64,000 nt of DNA from Oscillospiraceae bacterium (GCA_025757845.1 CP107211.1:1550001-1614000), one strand, 5' to 3'; counted from the stretch's first letter, positions 45,176 through 54,451 are shown. Program-made: numbers and translations. The notes: generated from the letters alone by a model not told the origin.

Positions 45176-45975
45176 TGCCGCACTTCCTTTCGCTTTTGTA
45201 TGGCGTACTCCTGCCCCAGCATCCGGATGGCCGTGCACAGCACCCCGATGCGAAAAATCGCGCAGGTCAGCCAGACCAGCAGCAGCGCCGCGTCCAGCCG
45301 GGAAAATGTCCCGGTGCTCCATGCACGCAGCAATTCCCGCGCCGGGTATGTCCGACCGAACACCAGTGCCATGCCAAGTGTTGCCGCCGTTTGTACAAGG
45401 GCTGTGAGAATGGGCAGGCAGATACCACGCCGCTCCTCCCGGCCGCAGAGCAGCGGTACCGCAAAGTATTCCGCATAGACCGGAACGGTGAATGCCGTGC
45501 TCTGCGGCGCAGCCTGCGCAAACAGCCCGGCCCAGTGCATCTGCCGGGCCAGCCCCAGCAGACCCACCGCGCTTCCCACCGCCACAAACCACCACAACAC
45601 CTGCGCCGGGGCACCCCATGCGCGGGCAGGCATCTGCCAGCCCGCCCAGAGCAGCAGCGGCAAAAACCCCAGCAATGCCAGCGAAGAAAACTCTTCCCGG
45701 CAGACTTGCAGAGCCTTCCAGAACGTTCCGGCTAGTTCCACCGCCAGCCAGACCTGCAGGCAAAATGCAGCTGCCCAGGCGGCAGACTTTGGCGGGCCGG
45801 ACTGCCAAAACCGACTGACCAAAGCAGAAAGTATCATCAGCAGTACTGCAGCCAGCACCTCCTGCCAGAGGAGTGCCCGGGGCGAACTGCACACCGGCAG
45901 ACGCTCTGCCGCCGCCGCGGCAAAGATGCTGAGGGTCACTGCCGGCAATGAAAATTTGTCCTGCGTTTTATTCAT
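45172..45975 (-). CDS. GerAB-like germination permease (short)
   Basis: 267 aa with about eight hydrophobic segments; amino-acid-permease fold of the spore germination GerAB/Spore_permease family. The C-terminal block FSRLDAALLLVWLTCAIFRIGVL is the best family match. The usual length is about 360 aa with ten helices, so roughly 100 residues are missing, apparently spread over the N-terminal and middle parts; no frameshift is visible. It sits between GerAA- and GerAC-like genes with 4-base overlaps on both sides. Confidence 0.75.
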   Translation of the reverse strand: MNKTQDKFSLPAVTLSIFAAAAAERLPVCSSPRALLWQEVLAAVLLMILSALVSRFWQSGPPKSAAWAAAFCLQVWLAVELAGTFWKALQVCREEFSSLALLGFLPLLLWAGWQMPARAWGAPAQVLWWFVAVGSAVGLLGLARQMHWAGLFAQAAPQSTAFTVPVYAEYFAVPLLCGREERRGICLPILTALVQTAATLGMALVFGRTYPARELLRAWSTGTFSRLDAALLLVWLTCAIFRIGVLCTAIRMLGQEYAIQKRKEVRQ

Positions 45976-47429
45976 GCGCGGGGCCTCCGTTTTTGCCAGA
46001 TGTTAAACCCCTTGCGGGACAGGTGCCGATAGTTGCGCCGGATGACGCCGTCCTCGGCCAGCGGGCTTTGCGGGAACGGATGCTGTGCAAGATACGGCAC
46101 CCCCAGCATCCCGGTGCCGGACAGGCTGAGCAGCAGCACAAAAAAAGCCCCGGCCAGTCCCACCGGCCCGGCAAGCCCCGCAGCCACCACTACGCCGATG
46201 CGCAGCAGGGTGGCCGGTTCGTACAAAGCGGGCGTGACGAACACCGCAATGGACGTAATGCTGGCCACAAAGATGACCGGGGTGCTCATCAAGCCGGTGG
46301 CAATGGCGGCATCGCCCAGAATGAGGGCGGCCACCAGACTGACCGAATGCCCCAGCGACTGCGGCATCCGCAGCCCGGCCTCCCGGATGACCTCCAGAAG
46401 CAGGATGACCAGCAGCATTTCTGCAAACAGGGGCAGCGGCGTAGCCTTTTCGGCGGCTTCGATCTTATACAGCAATTGGGGCGGGATCAGCTCCGGCAGA
46501 TAGACCGCCAGACAAACGAACGCCCCCGGCAGAAAGACCGTGAGGTAAAAGGAAGCATAGTTCAGCACCCGCAAGAAGGAGGCGAACACAGCAGTGGACG
46601 CGTAGTCGTCCAAGCATTCAAAGTTTTCACAGAAGAGCGCCGGCAGCACCATGGCCGACGGGCTGCCGTTGACCAGCACTACAATGCGGCCCTCACATAG
46701 TTTGGCCGAAGCCGCCGCCGGGCGCTGGGTATAGCTGACCGGAGTGAACAGCCGTGCCCGGCTGGGCAGAAGCCACGGTACAAAATAACTGCTGTCCAGC
46801 AGCAGCTCCGGCTTTGCAGCGGCAAGGGTCTGCCGCACCTGGCGCACCATGGCAGGGTCTGCCCTGCTCCTGCAGTAGCAAATAGCGTACTCTGTCCCTG
46901 CGGCGGTGTCGGCCTGCGCCACCTCCAACACCAGATCATCGGTGCGGACCAGACGGCGCAGCAGGCTCAGGTTCACCCGCAGCAGGTCGGCAAAGCCCTC
47001 CCGCGAGCCGCGCAGGTTGCCCTCCCCTTCCGGCTCGTCCACCGAGCGGTACTTGAGGGCCTGCACCGAAAAAGCAATGCCTTTCGCGCAGCCATCCAGC
47101 AGCAGCACTGCCATGCCTGCCGTTAACCGCTTGACAAGATCCGGCAGATCCTCCACCGGGGTGCTCTCGGCCGGGGAAGCGGAACCATGCAGGATGCGCT
47201 CATACACTTCCTGCCCGGTGCATGGGCAGGGCTGCTGCAGCGCCTGCCGACTGGCTGCGTCCAACAGCAGCTCCCACAGTGAATCCAGACTGGCCATGCC
47301 GTCAAACAGCACAATGCAGCCCCGGCAATGATAAATCATGATTTCCTTGGCATAATAATCCGCAGAGGCACCGAACCGGGCGTCCAGCTCTGCCAGATTT
47401 TCGGCCAGATGCAACGACAACTGCTGCAC
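45972..47429 (-). CDS. GerA-type spore germination receptor subunit (GerAA-like)
   Basis: 485 aa. The N-terminal soluble domain carries the GerA features (ENLAELDARFGASADYYAKE, HCRGCIVLFDGMASLDSL, KRLTAGMAVLLLDG); the C-terminal half (from about 285) has four to five transmembrane segments, with EVIREAGLRMPQSLGHSVSLVAALILGDAAI typical of the family. The start is GTG 47429, with AAAGGAG 11 bases upstream; the frame is open to 48056 over the divergent DUF421 gene, which I reject. First gene of the three-gene ger unit, with a sigma-G-like promoter upstream. Confidence 0.9.
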   Translation of the reverse strand: MQQLSLHLAENLAELDARFGASADYYAKEIMIYHCRGCIVLFDGMASLDSLWELLLDAASRQALQQPCPCTGQEVYERILHGSASPAESTPVEDLPDLVKRLTAGMAVLLLDGCAKGIAFSVQALKYRSVDEPEGEGNLRGSREGFADLLRVNLSLLRRLVRTDDLVLEVAQADTAAGTEYAICYCRSRADPAMVRQVRQTLAAAKPELLLDSSYFVPWLLPSRARLFTPVSYTQRPAAASAKLCEGRIVVLVNGSPSAMVLPALFCENFECLDDYASTAVFASFLRVLNYASFYLTVFLPGAFVCLAVYLPELIPPQLLYKIEAAEKATPLPLFAEMLLVILLLEVIREAGLRMPQSLGHSVSLVAALILGDAAIATGLMSTPVIFVASITSIAVFVTPALYEPATLLRIGVVVAAGLAGPVGLAGAFFVLLLSLSGTGMLGVPYLAQHPFPQSPLAEDGVIRRNYRHLSRKGFNIWQKRRPRA

Positions 47430-47452
47430 ACAACATCCACTCCTTTGCACAG

Positions 47453-47482
47453 CAGTATGCCCGCCCGGAGCCGGTTCCATAC
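47453..47482 (-). promoter_or_regulatory. Sigma-G/F-like promoter of the ger operon
   Basis: On the minus strand GTATG (47478-47482; consensus GHATR), an 18-base spacer and CATACTG (47453-47459; consensus CATNHTA, last base differs). No sigma-A promoter of similar quality is visible in the 81-base gap. The start would lie only a few bases before the ribosome site. Confidence 0.45.
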
Positions 47483-47510
47483 CGGCGGGTGCCGACAGGA
47501 GGTTTCCACG

Positions 47511-48209
47511 ATGAAGCTGTTGATCTTCCGCACGATTTTGATCTACCTGTGCGTGCTGTTTGCCATGCGGCTGATGGGCAAGCGTCAGCTGGGGGAACTG
47601 CAGCCCGAAGAGCTGGTGTCCACCATCCTGATCTCCAATCTGGCGTCCATCTCCATTGAATCGGAGGATGTTCCGGTGACGGCCAGCCTGATCCCGCTGT
47701 TTCTCATTGCTGCGCTGGAGCTGCTGGGCTCCGCGCTGAGCTTCCGCAGCCAGAAGTTTTTCAATCTGTTGTCCGGGCGGCCCAAAACCGTGATCCTGAA
47801 CGGAGAGATCGACCAGACCGCTCTGCGCACCCTGCGCCTGACGGTGGCCGACCTGATGGAAGCGCTGCGCGGCAAGGACGTCTTTGATCCGCGGGATGTG
47901 TCCTACGCGGTCATTGAGACGAACGGGACTCTTTCGGTGGCACTGCGGCCGGAAAAGGAACCTGCGCGGCTGTCCGACCTGCAGCTGCGGGTGGAGCACT
48001 GCCACGCAACCATCCCCTTTGTGCTGGATGGGCAGGTGCTGGAGGACAACCTGCACTGGTGCGGCAAAGACCGTGCCTGGCTGGAACGCACGGCACAGGC
48101 CAATACCCTGCTGCCGCAGGAAATCCTACTTCTTGTCGGCAATGAGACCGAGGACTATTTTCTCTTGAAAAAGGAGCGCCGCGCTACGGCGCATGAGGGC
48201 CGGAAATGA
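47511..48209 (+). CDS. DUF421 (YetF-like) membrane protein
   Basis: 232 aa. Two or three N-terminal transmembrane helices, with the family motif RLMGKRQLGELQPEELVSTI (about 20-39) and SNLASISIE, then a soluble C-terminal YetF domain. Related proteins are found in spore membranes in Bacillus, where one affects wet-heat resistance. ATG 47511 has AGGAGG 8 bases upstream. Divergent from the ger operon and overlapping the DUF4363 gene by 4 bases. Confidence 0.88.
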   Translation: MKLLIFRTILIYLCVLFAMRLMGKRQLGELQPEELVSTILISNLASISIESEDVPVTASLIPLFLIAALELLGSALSFRSQKFFNLLSGRPKTVILNGEIDQTALRTLRLTVADLMEALRGKDVFDPRDVSYAVIETNGTLSVALRPEKEPARLSDLQLRVEHCHATIPFVLDGQVLEDNLHWCGKDRAWLERTAQANTLLPQEILLLVGNETEDYFLLKKERRATAHEGRK

Positions 48210-48574
48210 AACGGATCTACGCCTGCTTTGCCATCGTGGCCGCTTTGCTGGCCACCGCCTTTTACAGCAGCTTTCAGGTACAGCGCTTTGCCGATGACAT
48301 CTCCGCCGACCTGGACTGTGCCATTGAGGCCATCCGCACCAGCGATCTGCCCTCGGCCCGGCAGGCACTGGCCCGCGGGGCCGACCGGTGTGACCGGATG
48401 CGGGAAAAGATGAACCATCTGCTGCGCACGGAGGATTTTACCGAGCTGGAAGCAGCCCTGCGCACCGCCGACGGGCACCTGGAGCAGAACGCCCCCGAAG
48501 AAGCCTTTGGGGAACTGCGCCGGGCACAGGTACGGGTGGAAACACTGCAATGGCTGGCCCGGCGGTTTGTGTAA
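48206..48574 (+). CDS. DUF4363 family protein
   Basis: 122 aa. One N-terminal hydrophobic helix (about 5-22) followed by an all-helical extracellular part with REKMNHLLRTEDFTELEAAL. DUF4363 genes regularly follow DUF421 genes in Clostridia, as here (ATGA overlap). Function unknown. Confidence 0.82.
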   Translation: MKRIYACFAIVAALLATAFYSSFQVQRFADDISADLDCAIEAIRTSDLPSARQALARGADRCDRMREKMNHLLRTEDFTELEAALRTADGHLEQNAPEEAFGELRRAQVRVETLQWLARRFV

Positions 48575-48576
48575 AC

Positions 48577-48623
48577 ACAAAAAGCACCGCTTCCCTGCTG
48601 CTGTACAGAGAAAGCGGTGCTTT
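48577..48623. terminator. Bidirectional terminator between the DUF4363 gene and nrdR
   Basis: AAAGCACCGCTTTC-type stem (48580-48592 with 48609-48622). The T-run is better on the minus strand (TTTTTGTGTTT), so it serves nrdR best and the DUF4363 gene partly. Confidence 0.75.
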
Positions 48624-48635
48624 GCAAATTATGGG

Positions 48636-49103
48636 TTACTGTGCGTCCTTTCGGTCGCCCATGAGCTTTTTCAGTTCATTGAAAAAGCTCTCCACGTCGG
48701 CAAACTGCCGGTAGACCGAGGCAAAGCGGACATAGGCCACCTCGTCGATCTTTTTCAGTTCCTGCATGGTCAGCTCCCCGATGCGCACACTGGGGATCTC
48801 GCGGTCGTAGGAGCTGAGCAGGGTCTGCTCGATGCTGGTGACCGCGCGCTCAATGGCCTCGTAGCTCACGGGGCGCTTGGCGCAGGCCCGCAGCATGGCA
48901 TTCAGCAGCTTCTGCCGGTCAAACGGCTCCCGGGAGTTGTCCTTTTTGATGACCACGAGCGGGACTGTTTCCACCACCTCGTAGGTCGTGAACCGCATAT
49001 GGCAGCTCAGACATTCCCGGCGGCGGCGGATGCGCTCACTGTCTTCGGTAGGGCGCGAGTCGATCACCTTGGATTCCTCAGCACCGCAATAGGGACATTT
49101 CAT
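48636..49103 (-). CDS. nrdR: Transcriptional repressor NrdR
   Basis: 155 aa. Zinc ribbon with Cys3, Cys6, Cys31, Cys34 and an ATP-cone domain (about 50-140, VIKKDNSREPFDRQKLLNAM). It controls ribonucleotide reductase genes according to dNTP/ATP levels. No nrd genes are in the window. It follows secDF with 36 bases between. Confidence 0.97.
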   Translation of the reverse strand: MKCPYCGAEESKVIDSRPTEDSERIRRRRECLSCHMRFTTYEVVETVPLVVIKKDNSREPFDRQKLLNAMLRACAKRPVSYEAIERAVTSIEQTLLSSYDREIPSVRIGELTMQELKKIDEVAYVRFASVYRQFADVESFFNELKKLMGDRKDAQ

Positions 49104-49139
49104 GTTCTGTTCCTCCTGAACCTCTGCGGGAATTTTGCG

Positions 49140-51482
49140 TCAGGCCTTTTTGCCGGACTTGGGGCTGCGCTCGCTCCACAGCATCCATGCCGAGGTGGAG
49201 ACGCACAGCGAAGTGTACACGCCGCTGATCATGCCCATCATCAGCGGGAAGGCAAAGGTAAAGATGCTGTCCAGACCGTAGAGCTTTGCCACGATGCACA
49301 GCACACCCAGTGCCATCACGGTGGTGATAGTGGTGATGAGGGTACGGCGGGCAGACTGGTTGACCGAACGGTTGACCAGCTCTTCAAAGCTGGCCTTCTT
49401 GCCCATCAAGGCGCGGTTCTCGCGGATGCGGTCGTACACCACGACGGTATCGTTGATGGAGTAACCCAGAATGGTCAGCATGGCCGCAATGAAGTTGCCG
49501 TCCAGCGGTGTGCGCAGCAGCACAAAGGTGCCAAACACCACCATCAGGTCGTTCACCAGTGCCAGCACAGCCATCATGCCGCCGGTCAGGCCGCCGATGT
49601 TCTTGAAGCGCAGGGCAATGTACAGCAGGATGAGCACCAGTGCAAACACCACGGCTACCAAGCTCTTCTGCAGGAACTTGGTGCCCATGGCAGCGCTGAC
49701 GTTGCTCAGGGACAGCTGCGCGAAGTTGTTGTCCGGGTAAGTCTCGTTCAAAGAGTCCAGCAGAGCCTCCACCTGATCGGTGGTCACGGTCTCGGTGCCG
49801 GGCATGGAGATCTTCAGGGTCTGGTCACCGGTGGCCACGTTCTCGCCGGTCTGCAGGGTCAGGCCGGTGTTCTCCAGTGCATCGGAGGCGGTCTGCTGCA
49901 CCTGTGCCATCTCAAAGCTGCCGTCGTAGCTCAGGGTGATCATGGCACCGCCGGTGAACTCGGTGTCCAGATGGACACCGAACACCACAGCACACAGCAC
50001 GATGGCTGCCATCAGGCAGGAGGAAAAGACCAGGAACTTTTTGCGCAGACCCACAAAGTCGATTTGCTTTTTCTCGGTCTCATCCTTGCCCAGCTTGGCA
50101 GCACCGTACAGCCAGGGGTTGCGCAGAGCCTTGATGGAGGCCGCACCGCGGATCATGACGCGGGTGGCAAACACGCCAAACACAAAGTTGAGCAGCACGC
50201 CGGTCAGCAGCGTATAGCCAAAAGCGTAAATGGTACCGGCGGTGGAGGGGCCAAAGGCAAAGAACACAAAGTGCAGTGCCTTGGCAAACAGGCCGTCCGA
50301 GGGGCCGAAGGCACCCATCAGCACGATGGCCACGATGACGATGGTCACGTTGCCGTCGATGATGGGGGTCAGGCCGCGGGCAAAGCCGCTCTTCAGTGCG
50401 CCGTCCAGGGACTTGCCATTCTTCAGCTCTTCCTTGATGCGCTCGGCCGTGATGACGTTGGCGTCCACGCCCATGCCAATGGCCAGAATGATACCGGCGA
50501 TGCCGGGCAGCGTCAGGGTAAAGCTCTCAAACACCGGGAAGTAGCCGGAAACAAAGGCCAGCGTAGCGGCCACCTGACCGGCCAGTGCGATACAGGCCAG
50601 GAAACCCGGCAGGCGGTACAGCACCGTCATGAACACCACGATCAGTGCAAAGGCGATGACACCGGCCAGTACCATGGCGCTCAGGCTGTTCTCGCCCAGG
50701 CTGGGGCTGACGGTGGAGTAGCTGTCCACCTTGAGGGCAAAGGGCAGTGCGCCGGAGTTAATCTGGCGGGCCATCTTGACCACGGCATCCTGCGTGAAGG
50801 GGTTGGAAGCCGAACTGGTGATGATGGCCTCGCCATCGGTGATGGCCGCGTTGACGGTGGCCGTGCTCACATTCTCGTCATCCAGCCAGATGCTGATGGT
50901 GCCGTTGGAAGCAGCCAGACGGGTGGTGGCCTCACCAAAGGCCTTGGCACCCTCGTCGGTGAACTTCAGGGACACATAGTACTCCGAAGCACCGCCGCTG
51001 GTCACCGGGCCGTACTGGGCCGCAGCACTTTCGATCATGGAACCGTCCAGGATCAACTGGCCATCCTTGCTGCTGCCTTCCCGGAAGGTCAGGTAGGCGG
51101 TGGTGCCGATCTCCTCAATAGCAGCTTCCGGGTCAAAATCCGTCTCGCCGGACTGCCACGGGAACTCCAGGATCAGGCTGTCAGAGCTGGGGTCCACATA
51201 CAGCTCGTAGTCGGTCACATTCAGGGCCACCAGACGGTTCTCGATGACGAGCTGCGCCGCTTCCAGCTGCTCTTCGGTGGCATCGTAGTCCTCCGAGGGC
51301 ACAAAGGTGACGTTGACGCCGCCTTTGATGTCCACACCGAACCGGATGTCCTTTGCACCCTTGATGTAGGTGGTGGTCACATCGCCGTACTTTGCCGACA
51401 CGCCGAAAAACGCCGTGTACACAAACGCAAGGATCAGAAGCACTGTGACGACCAGGTGCCATGCTTTGCCTTTTGTCTTCAT
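49140..51482 (-). CDS. secDF: Protein translocase subunit SecDF (fusion)
   Basis: 780 aa. SecD half (about 1-440) and SecF half (about 460-770) joined in one chain, 12 transmembrane helices in all. DIKGGVNVTF opens the SecD periplasmic part; the conserved helix motifs GIILAIGMGVDANVI (SecD) and SINDTVVVYDRIREN (SecF) carry the proton-conducting residues. It pulls exported proteins through SecYEG with proton motive force. The start at ATG 51482 is 14 bases from GGAGG, which is long; an alternative TTG at 51503 overlaps the site. A hairpin (51506-51523) lies just upstream. Confidence 0.96.
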   Translation of the reverse strand: MKTKGKAWHLVVTVLLILAFVYTAFFGVSAKYGDVTTTYIKGAKDIRFGVDIKGGVNVTFVPSEDYDATEEQLEAAQLVIENRLVALNVTDYELYVDPSSDSLILEFPWQSGETDFDPEAAIEEIGTTAYLTFREGSSKDGQLILDGSMIESAAAQYGPVTSGGASEYYVSLKFTDEGAKAFGEATTRLAASNGTISIWLDDENVSTATVNAAITDGEAIITSSASNPFTQDAVVKMARQINSGALPFALKVDSYSTVSPSLGENSLSAMVLAGVIAFALIVVFMTVLYRLPGFLACIALAGQVAATLAFVSGYFPVFESFTLTLPGIAGIILAIGMGVDANVITAERIKEELKNGKSLDGALKSGFARGLTPIIDGNVTIVIVAIVLMGAFGPSDGLFAKALHFVFFAFGPSTAGTIYAFGYTLLTGVLLNFVFGVFATRVMIRGAASIKALRNPWLYGAAKLGKDETEKKQIDFVGLRKKFLVFSSCLMAAIVLCAVVFGVHLDTEFTGGAMITLSYDGSFEMAQVQQTASDALENTGLTLQTGENVATGDQTLKISMPGTETVTTDQVEALLDSLNETYPDNNFAQLSLSNVSAAMGTKFLQKSLVAVVFALVLILLYIALRFKNIGGLTGGMMAVLALVNDLMVVFGTFVLLRTPLDGNFIAAMLTILGYSINDTVVVYDRIRENRALMGKKASFEELVNRSVNQSARRTLITTITTVMALGVLCIVAKLYGLDSIFTFAFPLMMGMISGVYTSLCVSTSAWMLWSERSPKSGKKA

Positions 51483-51505
51483 ATGTTTCAGGAATACCTC
51501 CAAAC

Positions 51506-51523
51506 GTCCCGTTTGCTGCGGGA
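51506..51523 (-). other. Hairpin upstream of secDF ribosome binding site
   Basis: GTCCC and GGGAC (around 51506-51523) can pair with a loop of about 9 bases, immediately before GGAGG. It may tune translation of secDF. No T-run. Confidence 0.4.
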
Positions 51524-51533
51524 CCCGTTATTG

Positions 51534-51577
51534 AAACCTCCCCCGGCAGGCCCGGCGGACCGCACGGAGGAGGTTTT
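51534..51577. terminator. Terminator between the aminotransferase gene and secDF
   Basis: AAACCTCC (51534-51541) pairs with GGAGGTTT (51569-51576) around a GC-rich, partly self-pairing loop. Lies 13 bases after the aminotransferase stop on the minus strand; the T-run is stronger on the plus strand. Confidence 0.65.
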
Positions 51578-51589
51578 TACAAAGAAATG

Positions 51590-52870
51590 TTATGCCTGCT
51601 CTGCCAGCAGCTTTTCCACAACGGCCAGACGCACACAGACGCACAGCAGCTCAGAGGCGGTCTCCACCTCGTCCAGGCTGGGGTAGGTGGGTGCAATGCG
51701 CAGATGAGAATCCTGCGGGTCCTTGTGGTAGGGGTATGCCGAACCGGCACCGGTCAGGGTCAGACCGGCTTCCTTGCACAGGTTTGCCACACGCTTGGCA
51801 CAGCCGGGCATGACGTACAGGCTGATGAAGTAGCCGCCCTTGGGATCGGTCCAGTGGGCAATGTCGCCGCAGGGGATCAGGTTGTTGCGGAATGCCGTCT
51901 TGACGGCATCGAAGCAGGGCACCAGACGACGGCGATGCTTTGCCATGTGGGCCAGCACGCCTTCCTTGTTCTTCAGGAAGCGGACGTGGCGCAGCTGGTT
52001 CATCTTGTCGTAGCTGATGATCATCACCGAGAAGCGCTTGCAGATATACTTCATGCTGCTCTCGCTGCAGGCAATGGCGGAAACGCCTGCACCCGGGAAG
52101 GTGATCTTGCTGGTAGAGGTGAACATGAACACACGGTCCTCATTGCCGTACTTCTTGCTCTCGTTCAGCAGCACCGGGGTCTCGATGATCTCATCGGTGA
52201 GGTGGTGCACGATGTAAGCCTCATCCCAGAAGATCTTGAAGTCGGGCGCAGCGGTCTTCATCTTGGCGAAGCGCTCGATGGTCTCATCGCTGTAGGTGTA
52301 GCCGTCGGGGTTGGAATACTGCGGCACGCACCAGATGCCCTTGATGGTGTCATCCTCGGCCACCAGTTTTTCCACCATGTCCATGTCCGGGCCATTGGGG
52401 GTCATGGGCACACTGACCAGCTCAAAGCCGAACTCCTCAGTGATGGCAAAGTGACGGTCGTAGCCGGGCACCGGGCAGAGGAACTTGCGCTTCTCCACCT
52501 GAGACCAGGGGCACGGAGACTCCGGGAAGCCGAACACATAGCCGATGTTGATCAGGTTGTACATCAGCTGCAGACTGGAGTTGCCGCCCACGAACACCTC
52601 ACCGGGCTGCACGCCGAACACATCGGCAAACAGCACGCGGGCCTCCTGCAGGCCCTCCAGCTCACCGTAGTTGCGGGCATCGGTGCCGGCATCGGTGGTG
52701 TAATCGTTCATCTTCAGCAGGTCCATGGCCAGATCCATCTGGTGAGGGCCAGGCTTGCCGCGGGCCATATTCAGCTTGAGGCCCTTGGCCTGAAACTTTT
52801 TGTACTCTGCCTCAAGCGCAGCTTTTTCGGCAGCGAGTTCTTCACGATTCATTGCAAGATAATTTGCCAT
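51590..52870 (-). CDS. Class I/II aminotransferase, MocR-like type (aspartate aminotransferase-like)
   Basis: 426 aa PLP enzyme. Asp216 and Tyr219 in FWDEAYIV and the Schiff-base Lys255 in FTSTSKITFPGAG mark fold type I. The N-terminal helix region and the blocks GNSSLQLMYNLI and YDRHFAITEEFGFEL are typical of the aminotransferase subfamily often named Aminotran_MocR, which includes aspartate aminotransferases. Substrate not certain. ATG 52870 has AAAGGAG 10 bases upstream. Single-gene transcript with promoter 52979-53007. Confidence 0.88.
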   Translation of the reverse strand: MANYLAMNREELAAEKAALEAEYKKFQAKGLKLNMARGKPGPHQMDLAMDLLKMNDYTTDAGTDARNYGELEGLQEARVLFADVFGVQPGEVFVGGNSSLQLMYNLINIGYVFGFPESPCPWSQVEKRKFLCPVPGYDRHFAITEEFGFELVSVPMTPNGPDMDMVEKLVAEDDTIKGIWCVPQYSNPDGYTYSDETIERFAKMKTAAPDFKIFWDEAYIVHHLTDEIIETPVLLNESKKYGNEDRVFMFTSTSKITFPGAGVSAIACSESSMKYICKRFSVMIISYDKMNQLRHVRFLKNKEGVLAHMAKHRRRLVPCFDAVKTAFRNNLIPCGDIAHWTDPKGGYFISLYVMPGCAKRVANLCKEAGLTLTGAGSAYPYHKDPQDSHLRIAPTYPSLDEVETASELLCVCVRLAVVEKLLAEQA

Positions 52871-52978
52871 TGAAAACACACTCCTTTATCGTACTTCCTG
52901 TTACCCATTGCGTCGGGATCTGCCTTGGGGGAAGCGCTCCTGCCAGGGAAAAGCTCCGCACAGATTCCAGACTTTATT

Positions 52979-53007
52979 ATTATAACGCATTTTGCCCTTA
53001 GAAACAA
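52979..53007 (-). promoter_or_regulatory. Sigma-A promoter of the aminotransferase gene
   Basis: TTGTTT (53002-53007), 17 bases, perfect TATAAT (52979-52984). Leader about 100 bases. The promoter lies immediately behind the clpX terminator. Confidence 0.7.
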
Positions 53008-53018
53008 GAATCTGAAAA

Positions 53019-53064
53019 CAAAAAGCCCTGCCAAAAGCAAATTGCTTTTGAAACAGGGCCTTTC
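53019..53064 (-). terminator. Terminator of clpX
   Basis: On the minus strand GGCCCTG pairs with CAGGGC, with inner CAAAAGCAA/TTGCTTTTG, then TTTTTGTTTT. About 15 bases after the clpX stop. Confidence 0.9.
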
Positions 53065-53078
53065 TCCCCTGCTCAGGA

Positions 53079-54407
53079 TCAGCTCAGGGAGGTCTGGTTC
53101 TTATAACGCTTGCGCACTGCGCCGTACTCCAGGTGGGCTTCGCCGCTCTCCACGGTGTCCTCATCCACCGTCACGCGGATGATGGTGGCGTCGTTGGGCA
53201 CCTCGTACATGATGGGCAGCAGGATACTCTCCATCACGCTGCGCAGGCCGCGGGCACCGGTCTTACGCTCGATGGTCTTGCGGGCAATGGCGTGGAGTGC
53301 CTCGTCGGTGAAGTTCAGCTCCACATTGTCCATGTTCAGCAGCTCTTTGTACTGCTTGACCAGGCTGTTGCGGGGCTCCTTGAGCACGCGCACCAGAGCA
53401 TCCTCGTCCAGATCGTCCAGAACGGTGATGACCGGCAGGCGGCCGATCAGCTCCGGGATCAGGCCGAACTTGACCAGATCGTGGGGTTCCACCTTGCGCA
53501 GCAGGGCCTTCTCCGCCTCGACGGAGTTGTCCTTCAGTGCACTGCCAAAGCCCAGAGCGGACTTGTCGGTGCGGCGCAGGATATACTTGTCCAGTCCGTC
53601 GAAGGCACCGCCGCAGATGAACAGGATGTTGGTGGTGTCGATCTGGATGAACTCCTGCTGCGGGTGCTTGCGGCCGCCCTGCGGAGGAACATTGCTCACA
53701 GTGCCCTCCAGGATCTTCAGCAGGGCCTGCTGCACGCCTTCACCGCCCACATCGCGGGTGATGGAGGGGTTCTCACTCTTGCGGGTGATCTTGTCGATCT
53801 CGTCGATATAGATGATGCCGATCTGGGCCTTCTGCACATCGAAATCCGCTGCCTGGATCAGCTTGAGCAGGATGTTCTCCACATCCTCGCCCACATAGCC
53901 GGCCTCGGTCAGGGTGGTGGCATCGGCGATCGCGAAGGGGACGCCCAGCATCTTGGCCAGCGTCTGGGCCAGCAGGGTCTTGCCCACGCCGGAGGGGCCC
54001 AGCAGCAGCACGTTGGACTTCTGCAGTTCCACGTCGCCGCCCTTGCCGCTCAGGATGCGCTTGTAGTGGTTGTAGACCGAAACAGCCAGCACCCGCTTTG
54101 CCTCATCCTGCCCGATGACGTACTGATCCAGGCCTTCCTTGATCTCCGCCGGGGTCATGATGTTGATGTTCAGGTCGTCAGCGGCCTGCAGGCTGCGGGT
54201 ACGGCCCGCACCTGCACGCGGTGCACGGCTGCCGGACGGACGCTCCGGCTTGTCGGAAAGCAGGTCGTGGCACAGGCCGATGCACTCACTGCAGATGTTG
54301 ACGCCGGGGCCGATGATCATGCGTTCCACTTCGTCCTGGTGCTTTCCACAGAAGCTGCAGACCAGATCCTTCTCGTTTTTGTCTCTGCCGGAATTGTTAT
54401 TTGCCAT
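53079..54407 (-). CDS. clpX: ATP-dependent Clp protease ATP-binding subunit ClpX
   Basis: 442 aa. N-terminal zinc-binding domain with Cys17, Cys20, Cys39, Cys42; Walker A GPSGVGKT (137-144), pore loop GYVGED, Walker B IIYIDEID, and the ClpP-docking loop region IGF-type near SALGFGSAL. It unfolds substrates for ClpP. The linker between zinc and AAA domains is Arg/Pro/Gly-rich. It starts 44 bases after the clpP stop. Confidence 0.98.
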   Translation of the reverse strand: MANNNSGRDKNEKDLVCSFCGKHQDEVERMIIGPGVNICSECIGLCHDLLSDKPERPSGSRAPRAGAGRTRSLQAADDLNINIMTPAEIKEGLDQYVIGQDEAKRVLAVSVYNHYKRILSGKGGDVELQKSNVLLLGPSGVGKTLLAQTLAKMLGVPFAIADATTLTEAGYVGEDVENILLKLIQAADFDVQKAQIGIIYIDEIDKITRKSENPSITRDVGGEGVQQALLKILEGTVSNVPPQGGRKHPQQEFIQIDTTNILFICGGAFDGLDKYILRRTDKSALGFGSALKDNSVEAEKALLRKVEPHDLVKFGLIPELIGRLPVITVLDDLDEDALVRVLKEPRNSLVKQYKELLNMDNVELNFTDEALHAIARKTIERKTGARGLRSVMESILLPIMYEVPNDATIIRVTVDEDTVESGEAHLEYGAVRKRYKNQTSLS

Positions 54408-54451
54408 AGCTGTTTTTCCTTATCCTGGATAAATTGGTGTCAGCGGAACGA

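Noticed and set aside
47430..48056. Upstream extension of the GerAA-like frame
   Set aside because: It would run through the DUF421 gene, and the GTG at 47429 has a ribosome site and gives the normal family length.
48507..51686. 1059-codon plus-strand open frame opposite nrdR and secDF
   Set aside because: Antisense shadow of two clear genes; composition rich in His and Gln as expected for a shadow frame.
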